A stretch of 64,000 bases of DNA from contig NZ_JARHTP010000020.1 of the NCBI RefSeq assembly GCF_029223485.1, positions 124,001 to 188,000 of the forward strand. Direction: 5' to 3'. The position numbers were made by a program, and so were the translations under genes. This DNA comes from Streptomyces coacervatus (GTDB lineage: Bacteria; Actinomycetota; Actinomycetes; Streptomycetales; Streptomycetaceae). Shown here one piece after another: positions 35,395-44,297 of this stretch (within the stretch, counting starts at the first letter, position 1; every line of letters begins with the position of its first letter). The notes beneath the pieces are model-generated. The model searched no databases. It had not been told where the DNA came from and was given only the letters and a program-made list of their open reading frames with translations.

Positions 35395-36528
35395 ATGACG
35401 GTCATGGAGCAGCGGGGCGGGTATCGGCCATCGCCGCCCCCCGCCTGGCAGCCCCGCACGGACCCCGCGCCACTGCTGCCCGACGCGGAGCCCTACCGCG
35501 TCCTCGGCACCGAGGCCGCAGCGAAGGCCGACCCGGCCCTGCTGCGCCGCCTGTACGCCGAGCTGGTCCGCGGGCGCAGGTACAACGTGCAGGCGACCGC
35601 CCTCACCAAGCAGGGCCGCCTCGCCGTCTACCCCTCCAGCACCGGCCAGGAGGCCTGCCAGGTCGCCGCCGCGCTCGCCCTGCAGGAGCGCGACTGGCTC
35701 TTCCCCAGCTACCGCGACACCCTCGCCGCCGTCGCCCGCGGTCTGGACCCCGTCCAGGCGCTCACCCTCCTGCGCGGCGACTGGCACACCGGCTACGACC
35801 CGCACGAACACCGCGTGGCCCCCCTGTGCACCCCCCTCGCCACCCAGCTCCCGCACGCCGTCGGCCTCGCGCACGCCGCCCGCCTCAAGGGCGACGACGT
35901 GGTCGCGCTCGCCCTGGTCGGCGACGGGGGCTCCAGCGAGGGCGACTTCCACGAGGCGCTGAACTTCGCCGCCGTCTGGCAGGCCCCGGTCGTCTTCCTC
36001 GTCCAGAACAACGGCTTCGCGATCTCCGTCCCGCTCGCCAAGCAGACCGCGGCCCCGTCGCTGGCCCACAAGGCCGTCGGCTACGGCATGCCCGGCCGCC
36101 TGGTCGACGGCAACGACGCGGCCGCCGTGCACGAGGTCCTCACCGACGCCGTACGGCAGGCGCGTGAGGGCGGCGGCCCCACGCTGATCGAGGCGATCAC
36201 CTACCGCATCGACGCCCACACCAACGCCGACGACGCGACCCGCTACCGCGGCGACACCGAGGTCGAGGCCTGGCGGGCACACGACCCCATCGCGCTCCTG
36301 GAGCACGAGCTGACCGAGCGCGGCCAGCTCGACGACGACGGCATACGGGCCGCCCGCGACGCCGCCGAGACCATGGCCGCCGACCTGCGCGAACGCATGA
36401 ACCAGGACCCGGTGCTCGACCCGATGGACCTGTTCGCCCACGTGTACGCCGAGCCCACCCCCCAACTGCGCGAGCAGCAGGCCCAGTTGACGGCCGAGCT
36501 GCACGCGGAACAGGAAGGCGGGCACTGA
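35395..36528 (+). CDS. bkdA: Branched-chain keto-acid dehydrogenase E1 alpha subunit (copy A)
   Basis: A 377-residue thiamine-diphosphate-dependent subunit that decarboxylates keto acids from valine, leucine and isoleucine, supplying branched acyl-CoA starters for fatty acids and polyketides. The cofactor motif is GDGGSSEGDFHEALNFAAV...NN; the phosphorylation-loop-like YRIDAHTNADD is present. ATG 35395 has GAGGAGGTG upstream. The stop overlaps bkdB (TGATG). Confidence 0.93.
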   Translation: MTVMEQRGGYRPSPPPAWQPRTDPAPLLPDAEPYRVLGTEAAAKADPALLRRLYAELVRGRRYNVQATALTKQGRLAVYPSSTGQEACQVAAALALQERDWLFPSYRDTLAAVARGLDPVQALTLLRGDWHTGYDPHEHRVAPLCTPLATQLPHAVGLAHAARLKGDDVVALALVGDGGSSEGDFHEALNFAAVWQAPVVFLVQNNGFAISVPLAKQTAAPSLAHKAVGYGMPGRLVDGNDAAAVHEVLTDAVRQAREGGGPTLIEAITYRIDAHTNADDATRYRGDTEVEAWRAHDPIALLEHELTERGQLDDDGIRAARDAAETMAADLRERMNQDPVLDPMDLFAHVYAEPTPQLREQQAQLTAELHAEQEGGH

Positions 36529-37532
36529 TGACCACCGTCGCCGTCAAGCCGGCCACCATGGCGCAGGCGCTCACGCGCGCGCTGCGCGACGCCATGGCCG
36601 CCGACCCCACCGTGCACGTCATGGGCGAGGACGTCGGCACCCTCGGCGGTGTCTTCCGGGTCACCGACGGCCTCGCCAAGGAGTTCGGCGAGGACCGGTG
36701 CACGGACACCCCGCTGGCCGAGGCGGGCATCCTCGGCACGGCGGTCGGCATGGCGATGTACGGACTGCGCCCGGTCGTGGAGATGCAGTTCGACGCGTTC
36801 GCCTACCCGGCGTTCGAGCAGCTGATCTCGCATGTGTCCCGCATGCGCAACCGCACCCGCGGCGCGATGCCGCTCCCGCTCACCATCCGCGTCCCCTACG
36901 GCGGCGGCATCGGCGGCGTCGAGCACCACAGCGACTCCTCCGAGGCGTACTACATGGCGACTCCGGGGCTCCATGTCGTCACGCCCGCCACGGTCGCCGA
37001 CGCCTACGGCCTGCTGCGCGCCGCCATCGCCTCCGACGACCCGGTCGTCTTCCTTGAACCCAAGCGCCTGTACTGGTCGAAGGACTCCTGGAACCCGGAG
37101 CACCCGACGGACGTTGAACCGATAGGCCGTGCGGTGGTGCGGCGCTCGGGCCGGAGCGCCACCCTCGTCACCTACGGACCGTCTCTGCCCGTCTGCCTCG
37201 AAGCCGCCGAGGCCGCGCGGGCCGAGGGCTGGGACCTCGAAGTCGTCGACCTGCGCTCCCTGGTGCCGTTCGACGACGAGACGGTCTGCGCCTCGGTACG
37301 GCGGACCGGGCGCGCGGTCGTCGTGCACGAGTCGGGCGGGTTCGGTGGCCCGGGCGGGGAGATCGTGGCCCGCGTCACGGAGCGCTGCTTCCACCACCTG
37401 GAGGCGCCGGTGCTGCGCGTGGCCGGGTTCGACATCCCCTACCCGCCGCCGATGCTGGAGCGTCACCATCTGCCCGGCGTGGACCGGATCCTGGACGCCG
37501 TGGGGCGTCTGCAGTGGGAGGCCGAGAGCTGA
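36528..37532 (+). CDS. bkdB: Branched-chain keto-acid dehydrogenase E1 beta subunit (copy A)
   Basis: A 334-residue partner of bkdA completing the E1 heterotetramer. Typical motifs are MGEDVGTLGGVFRVTDGL, GLRPVVEMQFDAFAYPAFEQ, RVPYGGGIGGVEHHSDSSEAY and EPKRLYW. It starts on the last base of the bkdA stop and ends with a TGATG overlap into the E2 gene. Confidence 0.95.
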   Translation: MTTVAVKPATMAQALTRALRDAMAADPTVHVMGEDVGTLGGVFRVTDGLAKEFGEDRCTDTPLAEAGILGTAVGMAMYGLRPVVEMQFDAFAYPAFEQLISHVSRMRNRTRGAMPLPLTIRVPYGGGIGGVEHHSDSSEAYYMATPGLHVVTPATVADAYGLLRAAIASDDPVVFLEPKRLYWSKDSWNPEHPTDVEPIGRAVVRRSGRSATLVTYGPSLPVCLEAAEAARAEGWDLEVVDLRSLVPFDDETVCASVRRTGRAVVVHESGGFGGPGGEIVARVTERCFHHLEAPVLRVAGFDIPYPPPMLERHHLPGVDRILDAVGRLQWEAES

Positions 37533-38836
37533 TGGCACAGGTGTTGGAGTTCAAGCTCCCCGACCTCGGGGAGGGGCTCACCGAGGCGGAGATCGTCCGC
37601 TGGCTGGTGGAGGTCGGCGACGTCGTCGCGGTCGACCAGCCGGTCGTCGAGGTCGAGACGGCCAAGGCGTTGGTCGATGTCCCCTGCCCCTACGGCGGCG
37701 TGGTCACCGCCCGCTTCGGCGAGGAGGGCACGGAACTGCCCGTCGGAGCACCGCTGTTGACGGTCGCGGTCGGACCGGCGGCCCCCGGCGGCGAGACCGG
37801 GGGCTCGGGCAACGTGCTGGTGGGATACGGCACATCGGAGGCGCCCGCGCGACGCCGGAGGGTACGGCCGGGACAGCAGGCGCCCGCGGCGCCCCGGGAG
37901 GCGAACGGACATTCCGGTGCACCTGCGGCGGCAGAGGGACCCGTTCCCGTGATCTCGCCGCTGGTGCGCAGGCTCGCCCGGCAGAACGGCCTGGACCTGA
38001 AGGAGATGACGGGCTCCGGCCCCGACGGGCTGATCCTGCGGGCCGACGTCGAGTACGCGCTGCGTGCCGCCGAGGCACAGGCACGGACGACGGAGCCGGC
38101 TGCCGGAGCCCACGCGCCCGCGCCGACCCCCACCGCAGCACCCGGCACCGGCCTCCGTATCCCCCTCAAGGGCATCCGCGGCGCCGTCGCCGACAAGCTC
38201 TCCCGCAGCCGCCGCGAGATACCGGACGCGACCTGCTGGGTGGATGCCGACGCGACCGAGCTCATGCGCGCGCGTGTCGCCATGAACGCGGCAGGCGGGC
38301 CGAAGATCTCCCTCCTCGCCCTGCTGGCCCGCATCTGCACGGCCGCCCTCGCCCGGTTCCCCGAGCTCAACTCCACGGTCGACATGGAGGCCAGGGAGGT
38401 CGTCCAGCTCGACCAAGTGCACCTCGGCTTCGCCGCACAGACCGAGCGGGGCCTGGTCGTCCCGGTCGTACGGGACGCGCACGCGCGCGACGCCGAGGCG
38501 CTCACCGCGGAGTTCGCCCGCCTCACCGAAGCGGCCCGCACAGGAGGCCTCACGCCCGCAGAACTCACCGGCGGCACCTTCACGTTGAACAACTACGGCG
38601 TGTTCGGCGTCGACGGCTCCACGCCGATCATCAACCACCCCGAGGCGGCCATGCTCGGCGTCGGCCGCATCGTCCCCAAGCCGTGGGTGCACGAGGGCGA
38701 ACTCGCGGTCAGGCAGGTCGTCCAGCTCTCGCTCACCTTCGACCACCGGGTGTGCGACGGCGGCACCGCAGGGGGCTTCCTGCGGTATGTGGCGGACTGC
38801 GTGGAACAGCCGGCGGTTCTGCTGCGCACACTGTGA
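37532..38836 (+). CDS. bkdC: Branched-chain keto-acid dehydrogenase E2 acyltransferase (copy A)
   Basis: A 434-residue dihydrolipoamide acyltransferase. Single lipoyl domain (1-80; lipoyl lysine K45 in VETAKALVDV), Ala/Pro linker, E1/E3-binding domain (about 150-190, ISPLVRRLARQNGLDLKEMTG), and catalytic domain with FDHRVCDGGTAGGFL. No E3 (dihydrolipoamide dehydrogenase) gene is adjacent, so E3 must be supplied from elsewhere. The gene end is duplicated in tandem, in frame, after the stop. Confidence 0.94.
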   Translation: MAQVLEFKLPDLGEGLTEAEIVRWLVEVGDVVAVDQPVVEVETAKALVDVPCPYGGVVTARFGEEGTELPVGAPLLTVAVGPAAPGGETGGSGNVLVGYGTSEAPARRRRVRPGQQAPAAPREANGHSGAPAAAEGPVPVISPLVRRLARQNGLDLKEMTGSGPDGLILRADVEYALRAAEAQARTTEPAAGAHAPAPTPTAAPGTGLRIPLKGIRGAVADKLSRSRREIPDATCWVDADATELMRARVAMNAAGGPKISLLALLARICTAALARFPELNSTVDMEAREVVQLDQVHLGFAAQTERGLVVPVVRDAHARDAEALTAEFARLTEAARTGGLTPAELTGGTFTLNNYGVFGVDGSTPIINHPEAAMLGVGRIVPKPWVHEGELAVRQVVQLSLTFDHRVCDGGTAGGFLRYVADCVEQPAVLLRTL

Positions 38837-38864
38837 CCGCTTCTGCTGCGCACGCTGTGATCAC
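38817..38864. repeat. 24-bp tandem duplication of the bkdC gene end
   Basis: Units at 38817-38840 and 38841-38864 agree at 21 of 24 positions. The period is a multiple of three, so the second unit would repeat LLRTL-stop in frame after read-through. Confidence 0.75.
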
Positions 38865-38891
38865 GGGGAACGCCCATCCGTTCCCCGTGAT
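38860..38891 (+). terminator. Terminator after the bkd copy A operon
   Basis: Perfect 13-bp stem, ATCACGGGGAACG (38860-38872) and CGTTCCCCGTGAT (38879-38891), loop CCCATC. Confidence 0.85.
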
Positions 38892-38938
38892 GAAGCCGAC
38901 ACGTTCCCTGTGATCGCGACGGCACGCATACTCGGGGG

Positions 38939-39877
38939 ATGACCTGGTACGAGCCCTCCGGCGACCGCGGCGCCGACCCGGCGTACGACGCGTACGACGC
39001 CGTCGTGCTCGCCGGGGGCGCCGCCCGTCGGCTCGGCGGCGCCGACAAACCCGGCGTGCGGGTCGGCGGCCGGGCGCTGCTCGACCGGGTGCTGACCGCC
39101 TGCGTCGACGCCCGTACGACCGTCGTCGTCGCCGACGCCCGGCCCACTGCCCGGCCCGTGCTGTGGGCCCGGGAGGATCCGCCCGGCGGGGGACCCCTCG
39201 CGGCGCTCGGCGCCGGGCTGCACCGCACCACGGCCGAGCAGCTCGTCGTACTCTCCGCCGACCTGCCGTTCCTCGGGGCGGCCACCGTACGGCGGCTCCT
39301 GGGCGCGCTGCGCGCCGGCAGCGCCGAAGGTGTCCTGCTCACCGACGCCGACGGCCGCGACCAGCCCCTCGTGGCCGCCTACCGCACACCCGCGCTGCGC
39401 CGCGAACTGGCCGCCCTCTCCACCGAACACGGCAGCCTCACCGGGCTGCCGCTGCGCCGGCTGACCGCCGCCCTCGATCTCACCCGCGTCCCCGACCCCG
39501 TCGCGTCCTTCGACTGCGACACCTGGGACGACATCGCCACCGCCAGGGCACGCATCAGGGAGCATGGGCACGTGTTGGATGAATGGATTTCCGCAGCCAA
39601 GGACGAGCTGGGCATCGACCTCGACGTCGACACCGGCGTCCTGCTCGACCTCGCCCGCGACGCCGCCCACGGTGTGGCCAGGCCCGCGGCACCGCTGACC
39701 ACCTTCCTCGTCGGCTACGCCGCCGCGCAGGCCGGAGGGGGCCCCGAAGCCGTCGCCGAAGCCGCCCGCAAGGCCGTGGCCCTCGCCCTGCGCTGGGCCG
39801 CCGAGGCGGACGAGGCCGCGGGCGCCAAGCCCGACGCGGCCCCCGACGGCACCCCTGACACCCGCCCGGACGCCTGA
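38939..39877 (+). CDS. mobA: Molybdenum cofactor guanylyltransferase fused to DUF6457
   Basis: A 312-residue protein. The MobA-like nucleotidyltransferase domain (about 20-200) has LAGGAARRLGGADKPGVRVGG, the nucleotide-binding loop, and LSADLPFLG. It should attach a nucleotide to molybdopterin. The C-terminal 105 residues (LDEWISAAKDELGIDLDVDTG...) form a DUF6457 domain, found beside Mo-cofactor genes. The stop overlaps moeA, fitting a shared pathway. Confidence 0.85.
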   Translation: MTWYEPSGDRGADPAYDAYDAVVLAGGAARRLGGADKPGVRVGGRALLDRVLTACVDARTTVVVADARPTARPVLWAREDPPGGGPLAALGAGLHRTTAEQLVVLSADLPFLGAATVRRLLGALRAGSAEGVLLTDADGRDQPLVAAYRTPALRRELAALSTEHGSLTGLPLRRLTAALDLTRVPDPVASFDCDTWDDIATARARIREHGHVLDEWISAAKDELGIDLDVDTGVLLDLARDAAHGVARPAAPLTTFLVGYAAAQAGGGPEAVAEAARKAVALALRWAAEADEAAGAKPDAAPDGTPDTRPDA

Positions 39878-41238
39878 TGACCGCCCGCTCCGTCCGGACC
39901 GGCGAGGACGCCGAGGACCTCGACGTCGAGGAGGTGCTCGCCCTGGTGAAGGACTCCGACCACCGCACCCCCGGCGACTCCGTACCCGCCCCGCCAAGTG
40001 CCCACCACGCCTCGCCGCACAAGTCCGACGCCCACCACAAGGCCACCCCCTGGCCCGAAGCCCGGGTGATCGCCGCCCGCGCCGCCCGTTCCGGCGAGCG
40101 CCGCCCGCTCGTCTCGGTCCCCCTCGAAGCCTCCCTCGGCCTCACCCTGGCCGCGCCCCTCACGGCCCTCACCGACCTGCCCTCCTTCGATACCTCGGCG
40201 ATGGACGGCTGGGCGGTCGCGGGACCCGGCCCCTGGGACGTACGGGACGAGGGTGTCCTGGCCGGACACGCCGAGCCGGAAGCCCTCACCGACGGCGAGG
40301 CCGTCCGCATCGCCACCGGCGCCCGCATCCCCCCCGACACCACCGCGGTGATCCGCAGCGAACACGGCCGCACCGACGACAAGGGCCGCCTGCACGCCAC
40401 CCGCGACATGCAGCACGGGCAGGACATCCGCCCCCGCGGCCAGGAGTGCCGCACCGGCGACCAACTCCTCCCCGTCGGCGCCCTCGTGACCCCGGCCGTG
40501 CTCGGCCTCGCCGCGGCCGCCGGCTACGACACCGTCACCGCCGTCCCCCGCCCCCGCGTCCAAGTCCTCGTCCTGGGCGATGAATTGCTCACCGCTGGAC
40601 GGCCGCACGACGGCCTGATCAGGGACGCCCTCGGCCCCATGCTGCCGCCCTGGCTGCGGGCGCTGGGCGCCGAGGTGACGTCTGTGCGAAGGCTCGGCGA
40701 CGACGCAAAGGCCCTGCGCAAGGCCATCAGCGGCTCAGAGGCCGACCTGATCGTCACCACCGGTGGCACCGCCTCCGGACCCGTCGACCATGTCCACCCC
40801 ACGCTGGAGCGGATCGGCGCGGAACTGCTGGTCGACGGCGTCAAGGTGCGCCCCGGCCACCCCATGCTGCTGGCCCGCACCAAGGAGAACCAGCACCTCG
40901 TCGGCCTGCCCGGCAACCCCCTCGCCGCCGTCTCCGGACTGCTCACCCTCGCCGAACCCCTGCTGCGCACGCTCGCCGCACGCCCCGCCCCCGAGCCGTA
41001 CACCCTGCCGCTCCAGGACGCGGCCCACGGGCATCCCTACGACACCCGGCTCATCCCCGTCGTGCTGCGCGGCGACAGCGCCGTGCCGCTGCACTACAAC
41101 GGCCCGGCCATGCTCCGCGGCATCGCGGCGGCCGACGCCCTCGCCGTCGTACCACCGGGCGGCGCCCGCCCGGGTCAGGAGCTGGAACTCCTCGACCTGC
41201 CCTGGGCGTCCGCCGGAATCGGGGTGTGTTTCACGTGA
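39877..41238 (+). CDS. moeA: Molybdopterin molybdenumtransferase MoeA
   Basis: A 453-residue MoeA-type enzyme that inserts molybdate into adenylylated molybdopterin. Motifs: FDTSAMDGWAVAG, the conserved Asp/Gly loop VRIATGARIPPDTTAVIRSE, TGGTASGPVDHVH, GVKVRPGHPMLLA and GLPGNPLAAVSGL. The ATG overlaps the mobA stop (TGATG). The last codons and the TGA lie inside GTTTCACGTGAATC, a one-mismatch parS. About 65 extra residues before the MoeA domain are disordered and unusual for E. coli MoeA. Confidence 0.92.
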   Translation: MTARSVRTGEDAEDLDVEEVLALVKDSDHRTPGDSVPAPPSAHHASPHKSDAHHKATPWPEARVIAARAARSGERRPLVSVPLEASLGLTLAAPLTALTDLPSFDTSAMDGWAVAGPGPWDVRDEGVLAGHAEPEALTDGEAVRIATGARIPPDTTAVIRSEHGRTDDKGRLHATRDMQHGQDIRPRGQECRTGDQLLPVGALVTPAVLGLAAAAGYDTVTAVPRPRVQVLVLGDELLTAGRPHDGLIRDALGPMLPPWLRALGAEVTSVRRLGDDAKALRKAISGSEADLIVTTGGTASGPVDHVHPTLERIGAELLVDGVKVRPGHPMLLARTKENQHLVGLPGNPLAAVSGLLTLAEPLLRTLAARPAPEPYTLPLQDAAHGHPYDTRLIPVVLRGDSAVPLHYNGPAMLRGIAAADALAVVPPGGARPGQELELLDLPWASAGIGVCFT

Positions 41239-41262
41239 ATCGGGTTGTGTTTCACGTGAAAC
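41228..41262. other. Tandem parS sites at the moeA stop codon
   Basis: GTTTCACGTGAATC (41228-41241; one mismatch, contains the moeA TGA) is followed by the perfect GTTTCACGTGAAAC (41249-41262). Start-to-start distance is 21 bp, two helical turns. Confidence 0.9.
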
Positions 41263-41320
41263 CGACCGGACCGCCGGTCCAGGACTCCGGCGCCTCATAG
41301 GAAGCAGTAGCGTCGCACTC

Positions 41321-42301
41321 ATGCATGCGATCACGATTCCCGAACCTGGTGGGCCCGAGGCGCTGGTGTGGGACGAGGTCCCGGATCCGGTGGCCGGTGA
41401 GGGCGAGGTCCTGGTCGAGGTGGTGGCCAGCGCCGTCAACCGCGCCGACATCCTGCAGCGGCAGGGCTTCTACAACCCGCCGCCCGGTGCCTCCCCCTAT
41501 CCCGGCCTGGAGTGCTCCGGCCGGATCGCCGCGCTCGGCCCCGGTGTCTCCGGCTGGGCCGTCGGCGACGAGGTGTGCGCGCTGCTCGCGGGCGGCGGCT
41601 ATGCCGAGAAGGTCGCGATCCCGGCCGGCCAGTTGCTGCCGCTCCCCAAGGGCGTCGACCTCAGGCAGGCCGCCGCGCTGCCCGAGGTGGTGTGCACCGT
41701 CTGGTCGAACGTCTTCATGGTCGCCCATCTGCGCCCCGGCGAGACGCTGCTCGTGCACGGCGGCTCCAGCGGCATCGGCACCATGGCGATCCAGCTCGCC
41801 AAGGCCGTCGGCGCCAAGGTCGCCGTCACCGCGGGCACCAAGGAGAAGCTGGAGCAGTGCGCCGAGCTGGGTGCCGATGTCCTGATCAACTACCGGGAGC
41901 AGGACTTCGTCGCCGAGATCAAGAAGGCCACGGACGGCGCGGGCGTCGACGTCATCCTCGACAACATGGGCGCCAAGTACCTGGACCGCAACGTCCAGAG
42001 CCTCGCCGTCAACGGCCGTCTCGCGATCATCGGCATGCAGGGCGGCATCAAGGGCGAGCTGAACATCGCCGCGCTCCTGAACAAGCGGGCCGCCATCAGC
42101 GCGACCTCGCTGCGCGCCCGCCCGCTCGGCGAGAAGGCGGCGATCGTCGCGGCCGTACGCGAGCATGTGTGGCCCCTGCTCGACGCCGGGCATGTCCGCC
42201 CGATCGTCGACCGCGAACTCCCGATGAACGACGCGGCGGCGGCCCACCGGGTCGTGGAGGAGAGCGGGCACGTGGGCAAGGTGCTGCTGGTCGCGCCCTG
42301 A
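41321..42301 (+). CDS. NAD(P)H-quinone oxidoreductase (zinc-free MDR family)
   Basis: A 326-residue medium-chain reductase of the quinone oxidoreductase group. ASAVNRADILQRQGFYNPPPG and YPGLECSGRIAALGPGV mark the catalytic domain; VHGGSSGIGTMAIQLAKAVGAKV is the NADPH-binding loop. No zinc-binding cysteine cluster. ATG 41321 was chosen after the parS pair; a weak AGGAAG lies upstream. Followed by 8-bp repeats. Confidence 0.9.
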   Translation: MHAITIPEPGGPEALVWDEVPDPVAGEGEVLVEVVASAVNRADILQRQGFYNPPPGASPYPGLECSGRIAALGPGVSGWAVGDEVCALLAGGGYAEKVAIPAGQLLPLPKGVDLRQAAALPEVVCTVWSNVFMVAHLRPGETLLVHGGSSGIGTMAIQLAKAVGAKVAVTAGTKEKLEQCAELGADVLINYREQDFVAEIKKATDGAGVDVILDNMGAKYLDRNVQSLAVNGRLAIIGMQGGIKGELNIAALLNKRAAISATSLRARPLGEKAAIVAAVREHVWPLLDAGHVRPIVDRELPMNDAAAAHRVVEESGHVGKVLLVAP

Positions 42302-42304
42302 CCC

Positions 42305-42336
42305 CGCGAGTCCGCGAGTCCGCGAGTCCGCGAATC
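42305..42336. repeat. 8-bp tandem repeat just after the quinone oxidoreductase stop
   Basis: CGCGAGTC occurs three times and CGCGAATC once, back to back from 42305 to 42336, beginning 3 nt past the stop codon. Confidence 0.8.
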
Positions 42337-42338
42337 CC

Positions 42339-42977
42339 TTAAGCCCGCCGCATCCGCAGGCCGATGAAGGCGAGTCCCAGACCGAGCCCGATCAGGACCA
42401 GCCCGCTGCCCAGCGGCAGGATCCGTAGCGCGGGCTCGGTGGGCTGCTCGGCGTGCGTGGAGGTCTGCTGCGCGGGGCGCTGCGCGGGCCTGGACGGCAC
42501 CAGGCCGGCTTCCGCGGGCGGCGACGCGGAGGCGTCCGCACCGGAGTCCTCCTCTCCCTGCGGGGAGGTCGTGGCCTTGCCCGCGCCCCCCTCGTCCGAG
42601 GCATTGCCCGCGGACTCGTCCGGCGGCGTCTCCCGGCGCCCGGGCCGCTCCCGCCCCTCACCCGCACGACTCCCGGCGCGCGACGGCTCGGGTGAGCGCG
42701 AGGCAGCGGAGGAGGCGGACGGGGACGGCGACGCGGCGTCCGGGGGGCCGGCAGCAGGCGCGCGGCCGGCGACGTGCGTCGACACGGCCCCGTGCGTCGG
42801 ACCACTCCCATGCGTCGAAACGCCCCTGTACGTCGAAACGCTCCCGTACGTCGATACGGGCTCGTACGGCGCAACAGCCCCATACGACGAACCACTCCCG
42901 CACGGAAACACAAGCACGCAGGTCCCCACCCCCACCACCAGTCCAGCCCCCTGCAAAGAACGCAGCCATGGAGTCAC
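42339..42977 (-). CDS. Predicted surface-anchored Ser/Thr-rich protein
   Basis: About 212 residues. A hydrophobic N-terminal segment after a short charged stretch (LQGAGLVVGVGTCVLVFPCG) is a likely signal peptide. The mature part is low-complexity: VSTYGS/VSTHGS repeats, then Ser/Ala/Pro/Glu-rich sequence. The C-terminus is LPLGSG followed by a membrane helix and RMRRA, shaped like a sortase signal though not the LAxTG/LPxTG consensus. GTG 42977 was chosen to keep the frame out of the divergent PadR gene; the start is uncertain. No domain is recognised. Confidence 0.6.
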   Translation of the reverse strand: MTPWLRSLQGAGLVVGVGTCVLVFPCGSGSSYGAVAPYEPVSTYGSVSTYRGVSTHGSGPTHGAVSTHVAGRAPAAGPPDAASPSPSASSAASRSPEPSRAGSRAGEGRERPGRRETPPDESAGNASDEGGAGKATTSPQGEEDSGADASASPPAEAGLVPSRPAQRPAQQTSTHAEQPTEPALRILPLGSGLVLIGLGLGLAFIGLRMRRA

Positions 42978-43055
42978 GCCCCAAGCGTCACATTGCCCCG
43001 TACTTCCGGCATTCCGGGTTCCGCCAAAAATCCGAAGCCGCTGCACAATCCGGGT

Positions 43056-43604
43056 ATGTCGATTCGTCACGGGCTGCTGGCGCTCCTGGAACAGGGCCCC
43101 CGCTACGGCTCACGGCTGCGCACCGAGTTCGAGGCGCGTACGGCCGGCACCTGGCCGCTGAACATCGGGCAGGTCTACACGACCCTCGGCCGGCTGGAAC
43201 GGGACGGGATGGTCGTCCAGGACGGCGAGGACGAGGCGGGGCGGGCGCTGTACGGGCTCACCGAGGCGGGCCGGGCCGAGCTGCGGGCCTGGTTCGCGCG
43301 CCCCGTCCAGCGGGCCGCTCCGCCGCGCGACGAGCTGGCGATCAAGCTGGTACTGGCGGTCGGGGCGCCCGGCGTCGACGTACGGAAGGTCGTCGAGGCG
43401 CAGCGCCGGCATGTGGCTCAGGCCCTGCACGAGTACGTACGGCAGCGGGCGCAGGCGCTGGGCCGGGCGCCCGGGCATCCGGACGAGCTGGCGCGGCTGC
43501 TGGTGCTGGAGCAGCTGATCTGCCACACGGAGGCCGAGATCCGCTGGCTCGACCACTGTGAGGCCCGGTTGCTGCGGCTGAGGACGGAAACTCCCGCACC
43601 GTAA
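43056..43604 (+). CDS. PadR-family transcriptional regulator
   Basis: A 182-residue regulator. Residues 1-80 form the PadR winged helix (MSIRHGLLALLEQGPRYGSR, TWPLNIGQVYTTLGRLERDG), and the C-terminal helices (EAQRRHVAQALHEYVRQRAQ) form the dimer domain. It is divergent from the predicted surface protein; no cognate effector pump is adjacent. Confidence 0.88.
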   Translation: MSIRHGLLALLEQGPRYGSRLRTEFEARTAGTWPLNIGQVYTTLGRLERDGMVVQDGEDEAGRALYGLTEAGRAELRAWFARPVQRAAPPRDELAIKLVLAVGAPGVDVRKVVEAQRRHVAQALHEYVRQRAQALGRAPGHPDELARLLVLEQLICHTEAEIRWLDHCEARLLRLRTETPAP

Positions 43605-43670
43605 ACGGTGGATCACCCTTCACGGGGGGCACCACGGTGATGAGATGCATGCGTGCGAGAGAATGGCGGC

Positions 43671-44207
43671 ATGGAGATGCCGAGGAACGACAGGTCGCCG
43701 GAGAATCCCCAGATCCTGGTCGTGGGCCAGGACGGCATGGCAATCGGCGGTGGAGACGACGACTCCCGCGAGATTCCGGTGACGGATCAGGTCGAACAGC
43801 CGGCCAAGGTGATGCGGATCGGCAGCATGATCAAGCAGCTCCTGGAGGAGGTGCGCGTGGCTCCCCTGGACGAGGCGAGCCGGGCGCGGCTCAAGGAGAT
43901 CCACCGCAGTTCGGTGAAGGAACTGGAGGACGGGCTGGCGCCGGAGCTGGTCGAGGAGCTGGAGCGGCTCTCGCTGCCCTTCACGGACGAGGGCACCCCC
44001 AGCGACGCCGAACTGCGGATCGCGCAGGCCCAGTTGGTGGGCTGGCTGGAGGGCCTCTTCCACGGGATCCAGACCACGCTGTTCGCCCAGCAGATGGCCG
44101 CACGGGCCCAGTTGGAGCAGATGCGGCGCGCGCTTCCGCCGGGCGTCGGCCATGAGATGAGCGAGGACGGCCACACGGCCGGCCGCTCGGGCGGACCGTA
44201 CCTGTAG
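43671..44207 (+). CDS. bpa: Bacterial proteasome activator (Bpa/PafE family)
   Basis: A 178-residue protein related to mycobacterial Bpa (DUF2587), which forms a ring and opens the 20S proteasome without ATP. The helical core (about 40-150) contains MRIGSMIKQLLEEVRVAPLD and RLKEIHRSSVKELEDGLAPE. It ends in GGPYL, close to the GQYL motif that docks into the proteasome, so activity is likely. ATG 43671 was chosen (MEMPRND). The proteasome genes are not in this window. Confidence 0.87.
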   Translation: MEMPRNDRSPENPQILVVGQDGMAIGGGDDDSREIPVTDQVEQPAKVMRIGSMIKQLLEEVRVAPLDEASRARLKEIHRSSVKELEDGLAPELVEELERLSLPFTDEGTPSDAELRIAQAQLVGWLEGLFHGIQTTLFAQQMAARAQLEQMRRALPPGVGHEMSEDGHTAGRSGGPYL

Positions 44208-44238
44208 TCACGTAAGCGACCTGTAGCCACGTAAACGG
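44201..44238. repeat. 19-bp tandem duplication of the bpa gene end
   Basis: Units 44201-44219 and 44220-44238 match at 16 of 19 positions; each has the TAG stop followed by an in-unit GTAA. Confidence 0.75.
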
Positions 44239-44271
44239 AAGGGCCCGGCGGCTTCGCCCGCCGGGCCCTTC
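44238..44271. terminator. Bidirectional terminator between bpa and the kinase gene
   Basis: Perfect 14-bp stem, GAAGGGCCCGGCGG (44238-44251) and CCGCCGGGCCCTTC (44258-44271), loop CTTCGC. It serves both the convergent bpa and Ser/Thr kinase genes. Confidence 0.88.
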
Positions 44272-44297
44272 GTATGCGTGAGTATGTGTGCCGGGGG

